Positions 1-11,279 of a stretch of DNA of 64,000 nucleotides are shown here, piece after piece. Location: positions 92,652,723-92,716,722 of the forward strand of contig CM049309.1 of NCBI GenBank assembly GCA_026874595.1, given 5' to 3'. Both the position numbers and the translations under genes were made by a program. Below the pieces are notes generated by a model that had not been told where the DNA came from, made no database searches, and saw nothing but the letters and a program-made list of their open reading frames with translations. The stretch comes from Sipunculus nudus. Taxonomy: Eukaryota; Annelida; Sipuncula; Golfingiida; Sipunculidae. Position 1 is the stretch's first letter, and the number at the start of each line of letters is the position of its first letter.

Positions 1-1157
1 CATGATATGGCCTGATGTGAGGTAAACTCTGGATAAATAATGGTTGCAACTTAGAATACTGATATTTTAACTTATATTTTCAGATTTTTTTATTACAAAT
101 TTATAAAACTTGTAAATAAAAAAAAAAATGAATCTGATAAAAAATATTGATAGAAAAAGTGCATATGGTAAAATATTTAATATAAAGTTAAATGCATTAT
201 TCCCTTGAAAGTGAAATGAAGGTATCAGTCCATTCTGTCAACTTGCCTGTTCATCTGTAAATTTTTCATATGCATCACAGTATCTCAAAACTTTTAATGT
301 TTTTCTCCATGACTGTCTTGTCAGAGTATTAGTTTTGCAATCATATATGAAGAACTTTCCTATAACCAAGTATGAGGGCCCTTTCCTTATAGCTTTTCAT
401 ATGCTTATATATATATGAAAACATTAAAATAGAATATTTTGCTTATTTTGCATTTGCTAAAATTTCAAACTTCAGCTGAGCACTGTGATCCGTGGGTCCC
501 TTGTTTCACATGTTAATACTTATTATTCTTTTTTGTGCAAGGTATCATTTAAGGGATGGTGATTTTGGTCTGATTACACAAATATTTCAGAACTAGATTC
601 TAATATGGTTCTGTCAATGTTTCATGATAGTGGGAAATTATAATGGCCATGGTCAGTGGTGATCCCTCAGGTCTATTTACACAATGACTGAAAAAAATGA
701 TTCTGAACTCTCATGTGCTATCACTCAAAACAAGACTGCAAATGTACCTGAAGCTTGTTTACAAACATCGCATACAGTCAATATGTACAAAATGCTGTGC
801 ATTGTAGAATTGATTTCCACGTTTCCTACTTTTATTCAGATTTTGTCCTTTCTCATAAATTTACAGAGGCTGTACTGGAAGAGCTGTTGACTGATGCAGC
901 TAATTCAGAAAATTTTAGGTTTCATCCTGGGTTCTAAATCAGTTTAAATAGTTTTTCCTGGTTCAACCACTCAAAGTTTCATGTTAATGTATTGCAAATA
1001 TTTTTTGTATATTCCTGCTGCCAAATGTACCAGCAAACTCAGAAACAGTTTTCATGAAAACATTACCTCATTGTTGATGTTAATGTCATAGTTTAATACG
1101 GGGTAAAAGTTTAGCTCTTTTGTCATTGTGTCCAGTCTTATTTATTCTTCATCACAG
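1..1157 (+). other. ASNSD1 intronic sequence left of the last exon
   Basis: This AT-rich stretch ends at a good 3' splice site just before the ASNSD1 exon, so it is read as the end of that gene's last intron. I see no preceding ASNSD1 exon in it. A short open stretch at 868-937 after a TTACAG does not resemble ASNSD1 and has a poor donor, so it is not called as an exon. Confidence 0.55.
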
Positions 1158-1346
1158 ACTAACCTGCACCTGCCACGGGGTATCGGTGAAAAATTCCTGC
1201 TGCGACTGATAGCGTCTCAACTAGGGCTTGGTCAGTCTGCCGTCCTGCCAAAACGTGCCATACAGTTTGGTTCCCGTATTGCCAAGATGGAGAATAAAAA
1301 GGAGAAAGCATCAGATCGTTGTGACAGGCTCACAGAAAACAGATGA
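1158..1346 (+). CDS. ASNSD1: ASNSD1 C-terminal coding exon (partial gene)
   Basis: This is the last coding exon of asparagine synthetase domain-containing protein 1, a glutamine-amidotransferase/asparagine-synthase-like protein of poorly defined enzymatic role. It encodes 62 residues after an acceptor ATCACAG ending at 1157. The motifs [29 protein letters not shown] and EKASDRC match my memory of the conserved ASNSD1 C-terminus, where the run [11 protein letters not shown] is nearly invariant. The stop is TGA at 1344-1346. The peptide continues the synthetase domain, so the rest of the protein must lie left of the window. The gene is on the strand opposite STK11 and converges on it. The exon looks intact. 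Confidence in the family is high; the intron phase cannot be proved without the upstream exon. Confidence 0.88.
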   Translation, partial: TNLHLPRGIGEKFLLRLIASQLGLGQSAVLPKRAIQFGSRIAKMENKKEKASDRCDRLTENR

Positions 1347-1573
1347 AGTGATCTTGTATATTGAGCACATAACTATTTATCATGCAGTTATGAGCAGTCA
1401 CTAAACTCGCGTCTTTCATTTACTGATGAGTCACTTCCATTTTACATACACCTATTCTGGCCTACTGTCAGTGTAGCTGTTGAATGGACTAAGCTTGTTT
1501 CTGCGGGCGACCATTTACCTTGAAGTACATTAAGTCACTAATGCATGGTGTGAATAATGGCAGGAAGGAAGAA

Positions 1574-1579
1574 AATAAA
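1574..1579 (+). promoter_or_regulatory. Candidate poly(A) signal of ASNSD1
   Basis: AATAAA lies about 230 nt after the ASNSD1 stop codon and is followed within 30-40 nt by T-rich sequence. This spacing suits a 3' UTR end near 1600. It is read from the motif only. Confidence 0.5.
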
Positions 1580-1739
1580 GCACTTCTTTAATTTTTGTTT
1601 TCTTTTGCTTTACTACAGGTAAACATGTCAAAGAAAGCATGCTGGTCATTTTTGTGTGCTTGCCTTGAGTGTAAATTGGAGGAGATCCTGTTATATACAG
1701 GAACCTGGGTTTCTTACCCTGTAATTCTTTGTTAATATT

Positions 1740-2430
1740 TTAGCTCAGCTGACTATAAGTCATCTGAGCTATAGTTGTGGTCCTTTGTCCATCAGTCCGT
1801 CCATTAACAGGGCACGTTTTGAAACCATTGGACCTACGAATCCAAAATTTTGCATACAGTTAGATGTCCCCAAGATCTCCAACCATACTGAAAATTGGGT
1901 CAGTTAGACTTTGTTCCTTCGGGATATTAAGGAAAAACCTCTGTTTTTCCATTTAAAACCTAATGTTACAATTAAGACTGCCTTATATCAAAACCACTGA
2001 TCTGAATTTGATCATAGTAAATATTCATATTCTTACATACATTTCATATGTACTTACCAAAAATTAGGTCAGTATTGCGCAATTTGTTAAGTTATAGGCC
2101 CAAACAAAATGCCCCTTGTAAAAAATTAGGAAATATAATTACTCACTTAAAATAAGAATTGCTGATGCTAGAGACCTTTTTTCAGGGATATAACTTCATT
2201 TTATCAAGATTCAATTGTATACCAAAAATTAGATTTGAATTTTGCAATTTATTTAAGTTATTAGCATAAATATAAAATCAGTACCTTAAATTTTGCCAAA
2301 CTTTGGCCACCGCATGTTTTTTTCCTGTAAGTACTGTGGATTTTATTTTCACAGCATGTACACATAAGGATTTAATCTGTTAAAATCTATAAAAATAAAA
2401 GCTGCAAAATTAGGTTAGTTATTGAATTTT
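1740..2430 (-). repeat. Family B repeat, 3' end facing ASNSD1
   Basis: The 1741-1771 segment is the reverse complement of the family A/B 3' hairpin: TAGCTCAG and CTGAGCTA arms with inner TGACT/AGTCA-type pairing. The body to about 2430 matches, in inverse orientation, the element nested at 40.3-42.2 kb. Shared stretches include the reverse complements of ACGTTTTGAAACC and of CATGCTGTGAAAA. No 5' palindrome is found to the right, so the copy is 5'-truncated or decayed. Confidence 0.6.
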
Positions 2431-3059
2431 ATTTTGAGGCTCTTGATGTATTCCCTTACATTGTCAAGCAGTCCACTTTGGTCACTGTAGGTCATTCAGT
2501 GCAGCTCTCTATGCTCCCCAGGCTCTTGTTATGTAATCCCATCACTGGGGCAAGCCCTGTCTGTTGTTGAGCTTGATCAGGCTGCCAGTCTTAATACCAC
2601 AGGGAGCCTTTCTCTCCAACTCCTTCCCCCCCCCCTTACTTTCTGTTGACAGACCTGTACTATAAATAAGATAAATCTTATAATTTCACATTTTTTCAGC
2701 AGCGAGCAGTAACAACAGAGACTCCTCTGCCCACGTACCCCTTCAATACACAGGATAAATAAACAAGATGAATCTTATAATTTTAATGTTATATTAATTC
2801 TTTTTGTTGAGACTTGGACAATTTTGATTAAAAAAAAATGTTCAGGAACTTAATCCTAATATTAAAATGTGATAAAATATTAGAACCTAATGTAAGTGCT
2901 GACTAGGTTTAAGAAGATATAAATACTTTGTAGCATTTCATTCATATCTCTTAAAGTTGGCTGGGCCTAGGTGTGAATAACACTGTTAAACTTAGTTTTG
3001 AAATCAGGAATATTGGTAAAGCTTTGTTGGATTAATTTTTAACTCATATGGCCATATAT
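2431..3059. other. Unassigned AT-rich intergenic sequence
   Basis: No gene or recognised repeat family is visible here. There is a C-run near 2626 and a few ordinary AT-rich stretches. Confidence 0.5.
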
Positions 3060-3527
3060 TTAACTTTTTTTTGCAGTGCCTGCAGATACTGGCCTGATTT
3101 TTGGTGTGTGGGCAGATAATGACCAGTTACAGATCAAGTTCCTGTTTTGTCCCAGTTGACCTACTTTTGACCGTTTGACTGCTCCTGAACATAGAAAATT
3201 TCATCAAAAATATAAATTTTCATAACAAATGCATATGTATGGACTTTTTTTCCGCAGTGCCTGCAGATGCTGGCCTGATTTTTGGTGTGTGGGCAGATAA
3301 TGACAAGTTACAGATTGCAGATTTTTTCACAATGCCTGCATATACTGGCATGATTTTTGGTGTGTTGCTTGATAATGACCCGTTACAGATCAAGTTTGCA
3401 TTTTGCCCTTGTTGACCTACTTTTGACCATACGACACCTCCTGAACTAAAAAAAAATTTTTCAAAATTTTACAAATGTTTCTAATTTGCCCAAGGCGGGG
3501 GCATTCGTGTCGTTCCGACACATCTAG
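3060..3527 (-). repeat. Family C repeat, 5' end (minus orientation)
   Basis: Read on the minus strand, the element starts at about 3527 with a small hairpin, stem GTGTCG/CGACAC (507-512 and 516-521 of the 3-kb block) with a 3-nt loop. It then carries ATGCCCCCGCC (3494-3504), the exact inverse of the distal arm of the family C 3' hairpin at 5162-5190. The body holds two degenerate copies of the roughly 180-bp unit that also makes up 4.09-5.10 kb in the other orientation. Confidence 0.65.
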
Positions 3528-3529
3528 TT

Positions 3530-4036
3530 TTCTATTCTAAGCTCTGTGACCTTGAAAAGTAGGTCAAGATCACCCATCTTTGAACTTGACCAAGATTTTG
3601 TGAATATGTGTTGGATACCTTTGGAGATATCTGCACAAAAGGCCAAAAAATCTGATAAAATTCATTAAAAAATGTAGGTGGTGCCACCAAAATTCTGCAG
3701 CACGTACAGACCATCATTCCCAATGATCATAGTAAGTTTTGTGAAAATCCACACAATGCTTCCTGAGATATAAGCTTCTGAGTGTTTTTCTATAATCAGC
3801 TCTAAAACAAAGAAAAATAGGTCAAGGTCACCCATCCTCCAACTTAACTGAGATTTTATCGATATACATCTTCACTGATGAAATAAAATTCCAACAGTGA
3901 ATGCTTTTAGAGATATCCTGCTCACAAGGTAAAAGTTAACGGATGTCGGACGGACACCAGACAGACAGACGGACGGAAAGACAGACAGACAGCTTGGGTG
4001 ATGACAATAGCCCGTCAGCCTATGAGCTGAGGGCTA
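3530..4036 (+). repeat. Family E repeat with terminal hairpin
   Basis: The segment carries 'GACCTTG...AGGTCAAG...CACCCATC' modules, then a GGACGGACAC/ACAGACAGAC tract (3948-3992), and ends in a hairpin at 4008-4036. The outer arms are TAGCCC and GGGCTA, the inner arms TCAGC and GCTGA, with one bulged G and a 6-nt loop. An A-run follows. The 5' boundary is uncertain. Confidence 0.55.
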
Positions 4037-4089
4037 AAAAAGGCTGTACATGTACATTTCTCATGAAAATTTATATTTTTCATGAAATT

Positions 4090-5192
4090 TTCTATGTTCA
4101 GGAGCAGTCAAACGCTCAAAAGTAGGTCAACTGGGACAAAATGCGAACTCAATCTGTAAGTGGTCATTATCTACCCACACACCAAAAATCAGGCCCGTAC
4201 CTGCAGGCACTGCGAAAAAAAGTCCGTACATGTGCACTTTTTTATGAAATTTTCTATGTTAGAGCACCATCAAACAGTCAAAAATAGGTCAACTGGGACA
4301 AAACATGAACTTGATCTGTAACTGGTCATTATCTGCCCACACACCAAAAATCAGGCCAATATCTGCAGGTATTGCGAAAAAAAATCTGTACAAGTGTATT
4401 TGTCATGAAAATTTATATTTTACATGAAATTTTCTATGTTCAGGAGCCGTAAAACAGTCAAAAGTAGGTCAACTGGGACGAAATGCGAACTCCATCTGTA
4501 ACTGGTCAATATCTGCGGACACACCAAAAATCAGGCCAATATCTGCAGGCATTGCGTAAAAAAAGTCCGTACATGTGTAATTGTCATGAAATTTCATATT
4601 TTTCATGAAATTTTCTATGTTCAGGAGCCGTAAAACGGTCAAAAGTAGTTCAACCGGGACGAAACGCGAACTCGATCTGTAACTGGTCTATATCTGCCTA
4701 CACACCAAAAATCAGGCCAATATCTGCAGGCACTGCGAAAAAAAGTCTGTACATGTGTATTTGTCATGAAATTTCATATTTTTCATGAAATTTTCTATGT
4801 TCAGGAGCTGTAAAACGGTCAAAAGTAGGTCAACCGGGACGAAACACGTTCTCGATCTGTAACTGGTCTATATCTGCCCACACACCAAAAATCAGGCCAA
4901 TATCTGCAGGCATTGCGAAAAAAAAGTCTGTACATGTGTATCTGTCATGAATATTTCTATTTTTTATGAAATTTTCTAAGTTTAGGAGCCGTAAAACCGT
5001 CAAAAGTAGGTCAACTGGGACGAAACACGAACTCGATCTGTAACTGGTCTATATCTGCCCACACACCAAAAATTAGGCCAATATCTGCAGGCATTGCGAA
5101 AAAAAGTCCGTACAACTGTTTGATTTCGGAATGACGGAAGGACGGACATGGGTAAAACTATATGCCCCGGCCACTTTGTGGCGGGGGCATAA
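4090..5192 (+). repeat. Family C repeat: about six ~180-bp tandem units with 3' hairpin
   Basis: Units spaced about 180 bp apart repeat the text 'CAGGAGCCGTAAAACGGTC', 'ACACACCAAAAATCAGGCC' and 'ATCTGCAGGCATTGCG'. The array ends with a short GGAC-rich tract and a strong hairpin at 5162-5190: arms ATGCCCC/GGGGCAT, a G:G mismatch, inner arms GCCAC/GTGGC and a TTT loop. An AAAAA run follows. The tandem units look like internal amplification in a non-autonomous element. Confidence 0.7.
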
Positions 5193-5289
5193 AAACTTAG
5201 GAGCTTATTTTTCGGGAAGCATTTGGTGGATTGTTATGAAATATGGTACATACCTTTCCAATTTAAATTTATAACTGATTATCAGCTTT

Positions 5290-5505
5290 TGCTAATATTC
5301 TAGTTTCGCAATACAATGCTTACAGATACTGGCCTAATGTTTGGTCTGTGGGCGCATATTGACCACTTACAGATTGAGTTTGCATTTTGCCCTCGTTGAC
5401 CGACTTTTGACCATATGACAGCTCCTGAACTTAAAAATTTTTACAAAATTTAACAAATATTTCTAAATGGGGGCATTTGTGTCATTCCGACACATATAGT
5501 CTATT
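5290..5505 (-). repeat. Family C repeat, second minus-strand 5' end
   Basis: A shorter copy has the same 5' signals as the one ending at 3527. A GTGTC/GACAC stem with the loop between lies at 5480-5494, and GGGGGCAT at 5469-5476. One body unit ('ACAGATACTGGCCTAATGTTT') follows toward lower coordinates. Confidence 0.55.
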
Positions 5506-5509
5506 CTAT

Positions 5510-7440
5510 CATCAGGGTCTAAGCATTAGATCTACGTCATGATGGTAAAAAAATCACCATCGCTGGGATCTCCTGCTGTGAAGGTGGTTTGTTACTTTGA
5601 CAGAATGTACACTCCCCATTACCTGATAAAAACAACAATCAAAGCTGGCTAAAATTACATTTTAATTAACTATATTTTAAAGACAATCATATGCAAGAAG
5701 ACAAAAAGAGCTATGGACCATGATTTAGTTTGAAATCAACATTCTGACAGTGCCCCTGTATCGATACTGTACATGGAAGATAAACAAGAATGTGTGAAAG
5801 AAACGTCTTACCAGACCTGCAAGGTTAGATAGTGCTAGATACCTTGTGCACCATGTGTCCTAATACCAAATACTGATACAATGAAATGGCTTTATTTAAT
5901 ATGTATGAATCACCTGTCAATAAAACTGGTAAACAATAAACCAAACAATATTCCTGCATTAACACATCTGTCAAAGTTGTAATCATTGAAGTACACAAAA
6001 TTATATACCTGTTAATTATGTACCTGTTAATTACACATGTGAATAAAAACAAAGTGTCTTATTACATTCTGTACATTATAAAAACAGTTTCCCTTATCAC
6101 ATTGCTTCAGGATTTTAAAATATATTTAAATAAAATATACACAAAGGTAACATAATAGCCACATCTTTGGGCCAGCAACTTTGAATTCCCATTATGGCAC
6201 GAACTCTTCTTGCATCAATATTAACATGACGTTAACTCAAAACGTATCACGGAAAAGTGATTTATCAAACATATGCTATTAGTATTTAAATAAAATAACA
6301 TTTGTAGAAGTAAAACCTCAGAATATTCAACACATTTAGTAGTGTTGATTCTCTAAATCACACTTCAGTAAAGATACTGTTCAGATACTGTTCAGATACT
6401 GTTCAGATATACTGGTGTGTTCTATAATAATCTGTAGCAGATGACATGAAATGTGCATATCCAATTCAGTCAACTTCTATTTCAAGTTATCAACGGTTGT
6501 ACAAATGGTTATTGTAATTTATATAATAGTAACCTTTTTAGACTATGGCTAATGACCAGGAAATGTCACTCAGGAGAGCAGAGGGAACTACTTGAGAAGA
6601 AATAATATCAACTTTCATGTATGTGTAATATTAACCAACTAATTATATACATATAACAAGTAGCCTGTTGTTTTATACAGTATGTCATCAGTTAACAGCA
6701 CCAGATGATACAATGGCCACCACGTACCAAGTACCTCCACTGTGCAGCCATAAATATTACTAAATTTATATTTTAATCTCACAAATTCCAGCTGAGCAAC
6801 TCAACTTGAATGTGATTTATATTATGTATGTACATTACCATTCATTAGTGTGTTTGTGAGAAAGATGGTTTCTGTTAGGAACAGACTTGGGTTCAAATGC
6901 AAATACTACAATCTGCATGTGAAAATGTCACATTTGCATTTAAATGCAAAGCTTACAGTGACTCTGCATTTGCAGGCACAGTATGTAAATATTTGATTTT
7001 CATATGAAAATGCACCTGTGAAAGTGCTGTTTATTATGTAACCTGGCCTACAGGCCTAATGCGAACCTGTGCAATGGTTTATACACCAGGTATTATGCTT
7101 CAATGGTAGGCCATTACTGTTCAAGTAGGCCTACATGTCTTGTATATGATGAAGGTATCAGAGATGTTCACATATGACCAATTTCAGGCTGATATCCCCT
7201 CCTGAGAAATAAGCAGGGACATACACTGTGCAAAAATTATTGTAGGTGGTGCAACCAGTTTTGTTTATGACAAAGCTTTATGATATGTATCAATTTGCCC
7301 AATTTCAGGCTGATACATCAAATTCCTCTGGAGAAATAAGCAGGCACATACACTGTGCAAAAGTAATTGTAGGTGGCGACGCCTGTCTAGTGAATGAGAA
7401 AACCATCAAAGACATGTAGACAGGTAAAAATATTGGGCCA
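5510..7440. other. Unassigned non-coding sequence
   Basis: AT-rich sequence without a recognisable gene. It includes a small 13-bp tandem (ATACTGTTCAG, about three copies, 6375-6412). From about 7200 there is decayed dispersed-repeat text containing 'AGGTGGTGCAACC' and 'AGGTGGCGACGCC'. Confidence 0.45.
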
Positions 7441-7499
7441 ATACATCAAAATTCTCGAGTTTGATGCGCTGGGCTGACCAAGCTTAGGTGAGAAAGGCA

Positions 7500-7860
7500 G
7501 TTGCCCCGAGTGAACTGTGACAAAATTGCTGGCTCAAGCTACTGCACTGACTGAACTCTTGACCTGCACCTGGCTAGACAGAGTGAAATTTTGCCCTGTT
7601 CCTAGCTGCACTGAGTGAACTCTTGATCTGTTGCTGGTCTGACACAGTTGGCAGTCTGCCAAAGCTATAAATAGAACCCAGCTACTGCACTGCTTGAACT
7701 CTTAACCCATACCTGGCTGCACTGAGTGAACTTTTGACCTGTTGCCTAATCTGATACAGTTGCCAGTCTGCCAAAGCAACATAAAATGATCCAGGCTGAC
7801 CTTAGGCCTGTTGCAAAATCTGAAATAGTTGGCAGTCTGTCAAGCTATTTAACCTGAAAT
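7500..7860. repeat. Degenerate tandem repeat of about 80-100 bp
   Basis: The phrases 'TGCACTGAGTGAACTCTTGA', 'CTGTTGCTGGTCTGACACAG' and 'TTGGCAGTCTGCCAAAGC' recur three to four times with drift and indels. The last phrase contains a short inverted repeat (TTGGCAG/CTGCCAA). Confidence 0.55.
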
Positions 7861-8830
7861 CTAGTGGCATGATGTTATAGATGCTGATGCCAGGCTAGAT
7901 GTAACTGCTTCACACAGCTAACATATATGGTAAAATGACTCAATTAAATCTCCATAATTCAGCCAAAAATCATTCATGTGGAACCATTAAGACAATTATT
8001 ATAAAAATTATTGTGGGGATTATTCTTGTAAAATATTAAACAAATTGGCTTCAGTGGCGTAAGTCGAAAAATGTTATGCAGGTTTATTACTCATATAGGA
8101 AGATACAGCAAACTGGCTAAGTTCAGCTTCCTGTAACTCGGCCAAAAAGCACTGAACCAAAACCATTTGAACAAACTTGAATTATCAACACCTGAGGATA
8201 ATTAATGTGTGAGATTTAAGAATTTGGCCCAGTGGTTTTTGAGAAGAAGATCTTTGTAGCCACTGAGCTAAAATGGGCTGTTATGGCATATGACTAAATT
8301 CAACTACTCATCACTCAGCCAAAAGTCACTAAACAGAGATCATTAGTACAAGCTTAAGAAAGCACTACCCTAGGATCATTTCTGTTTGATATTAAACAAT
8401 ATGGCCATATGGTTTCAGAGAAGAAGTTTTTTGTAGCCGTCAGTATGATACGGGCACTGATGACCCCCGTACAAAAAAGGCTGATGCAGGTGGCGCCACC
8501 AATACCTGAATTTCATATATGACTCATGTGACCAACATTGGCATAAAATTTGGTGATGAAAGCTCCAGTCGTTTCTGAGTTTGTAATTTTAATATGCTTT
8601 TTTTGACAGATGACTAAGTTCAACTTCCTGTAACTCGGCAAAAAATCATCGAACTGAAACCATTCGAACAAACTTGAGATTATTTCTGTGAAATATTGAA
8701 CAATTTGCCTGGACCATTTCTGAGGAGAAGATTTTAAAGGATTTTTTAGCTTTTTCTCTATAATATCTAAGAAAATGCAGTAAGCCAAAAAAATAAGCAA
8801 AATCCGATATATTTTTTCAGTTAGCTAATT
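7858..8830 (+). repeat. Family D dispersed repeat, copy 1
   Basis: The text from 'ATAGATGCTGATGCCAGGC' through 'AACTTCCTGTAACTCGGC' and 'GAACAAACTTGAG' is shared in the same order with 54.69-55.60 kb. Internally it is three to four related units, each with an 'AACTCGGCCAAAA' core. No hairpin is recognised at its right end here. Confidence 0.65.
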
Positions 8831-9920
8831 TTTTTGCATAAAATTTTGTGATGCTAGTGACCCTCGTTTTCACTTAATAGCAGTAATTAAGAATCATGTC
8901 TGTCATATTGTTTAAGTCACATGTGAACCCAATCCTGGTGAGAAATGAAGATATCCAATGATCAGAACAGATCCTGTTATACCTGTTGCCTGGCAACTTT
9001 AAGATATTCACTTGTGTAATTTTAAATACTGGATGCACCATATGTGTGTCTGGCTGTAGGTATGAAACATGCGTGATCCTGTCATATGTGATGTTGTCAC
9101 TGTTTACCTGTCTTTAATGCTGTTTGTGTGTACTTGACATACATACAACATCATGATGTAAATAACACAGTGTGGCTGACACAAAAATATTGTCATTTAT
9201 CAAACTCAGCAATTCCTCGGCAGTCTCAGGAGGCTCTGTTACTCCCTGTGCATTCTTTGCACACATACATGTAAACGAAATGATACTAAGAAATTCTTTC
9301 ATGAAAGGCATAACTACAATTCATACATAGTTACAATTAATATACCCCAAAGAACTTCATATATCATATTTAATCCATGACACTACCTGCTAGCAGACAT
9401 CATCTCCTCAGTCAGTCTATACATCATAAACCAAAGGCACCTTAACTCTTCTTGTAACGTGGTATCTGTATCATGTATGAACTGGAAATGTCCCACTCTT
9501 TTACAGTGATATTCCTTTACCAAAACAAAATCATACCTTCATTTTTAATGTCACAGGAAACTTTAATTCACATAAAATCATCTTCATGAAATGTGCATGT
9601 GTAACCAAAACTCTACCAACTGAAATACAATTATATGTAATTCTTTTTAGCCAATGCTGCTCCCATTTATGCTCAAAATTTAAAAAGCCCAATTCGTGAG
9701 ACCACTGCTACCTCTAGGGTGCATTATAACCATTCATAAACACTACTGCCCTTAGGTGCAGATTACCGTGGCGGGCTTCATAATCGCAGTTTAAATCCTT
9801 TATCAGTGTTTTACAATGGTACAATCTCACCATACACAAAACTACATGGAGTATCTGTTATTAGAATTTTAACAATTTGCCAAAGACCCAGGGGAACACT
9901 GAATGAGTAGGAAGACAATA
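8831..9920. other. Unassigned non-coding sequence
   Basis: I see no gene, array or family end in this stretch. Reading frames are short and have no recognisable domains. Confidence 0.45.
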
Positions 9921-10102
9921 TAAACAAGTGACCCATGGGTCATGACGCTCAGCTGACTGGGAAGAGATTCGCAAAAGGAAATTTTATCATCAGAATGGTA
10001 GTATATACCCATTCAACTGAAGCATCAAACAGATTAACCAACAGGCCAAGATTTAGTCTGTATTTATATATCTCAAAAATAGAGAAAAATGTGTAAACTT
10101 TT

Positions 10103-11278
10103 AAAACTAGAATACGGGTAACCGACAAGTGACTACATGTATCTGCCAAAATCAGATAGTGAGGCATGGATTGAGTGGCAAGGGGAAATAGAGTGAGGTA
10201 TGTTGCATATTAGCATGGATGTCTGCAGCCTAAATGTGTATGTAGGTTGTGCAACCTACCACAAATCCAGAAAGCTGTCCAAGTTGTATACACCTGCAAA
10301 ATTTTAGGCAGAAAAGTCAAACCACTACATGTATATGAGCGATTTTTGCCCATGGCAGACAAACAGACAAACACTGTGCAAAAATCTTTCCAGGTAACCC
10401 CTCCAGTTTTGTGCATGATAAAGACCTATGTGAGATCTAAACACATGCACAATTTTGGCCCAATCGGTCAAATGGTTCCTGAGATATGAGCTTGGATGTG
10501 TCCAGCATTAACTAGAATGTAGGTGGCGCCACCTGTCATAAAATCAAGAAAGCTGTCCACGATGTATAAACCTGCAAAATTTTAGGCAGTTATGTCGATC
10601 CACTACAGAGAAATGAGTAATTTTAGGCCACGGCAGACTAACAGACAGACGCTGTGCAAACATTGTTACAGGTGGCGCCACCATTTTTTGTGTATGTTAC
10701 AGAGCTATCAAAGGGCTACATTTGTATAAATTTTATTTCCTGATCGGTCAAACGGTTCCCGAGATATAAGCTTGGATGTCATCAGTGTGAACGTGAACGT
10801 AGGTGGCGCCACCTGTCATAAAATCAAGAAAGCTATCCTGGATGTATACACATGACGAATTTCAGGTGAATTAGTCAATTCACTGCAGAGATATGAGTGA
10901 TTTTAACCCAAGGCAGATGAACAGATGGACACTGTGCAAACATGGTTACAGGTGGCGCCACCATTTTTTGTGTATGTTATAAAGCAATCCAAGGGCTACA
11001 TTTGTATCAATTTTATTTCCTGATCGGTCAAACGGTTCCCGAGATATGAGGGTTTATGAGTGGAAACAGACCCACAAATGGACACTGGATAGAGAGGAAA
11101 GGTCAGAGGTCAATGCAAATTGGTTAGGCACCAGTTCACATGTGACCCGATAATAGGTGTAAGTTTGGGAAAAATCGGTCCATTAGTCTCTGAGGAGCTC
11201 TCTGGAAACGAACGCGGCGGCGGCGGAGGAACTCGGTCAAAAACATAGTATCCGCAAAACTTCGTTTTGGCGGATACA
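10103..11278 (+). mobile_element. Family R1 element, copy 1, nested in A1
   Basis: It begins at AAACTAGAATACGGGTA and ends in a hairpin at 11248-11277: arms GTATCCGC/GCGGATAC, inner AAAAC/GTTTT, a TTC loop and one bulged G. Near the 5' end GTATCTGCCAAAA (10139-10151) is the one-mismatch inverse of the distal hairpin arm. Internal units alternate two palindrome-containing blocks, described under the palindrome finding. A perfect direct repeat AGGTCA-G-AGGTCA lies at 11100-11112. The flanks join neatly into family A text (a T-run on the left, AAAAATACAGGTGG on the right), which shows insertion into A. Confidence 0.65.
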
Positions 11279-11279
11279 A

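Noticed and set aside
868-937. Open stretch after TTACAG encoding EAVLEELLTDAANSENF, possibly an ASNSD1 exon
   Set aside because: It does not resemble the ASNSD1 segment expected before the last exon and has a poor donor site.
11249-11278. R1 hairpin as a classical Helitron 3' end
   Set aside because: There is no CTRR terminus after the hairpin. Only the asymmetric-repeat (Helentron/Helitron2-like) comparison remains possible.
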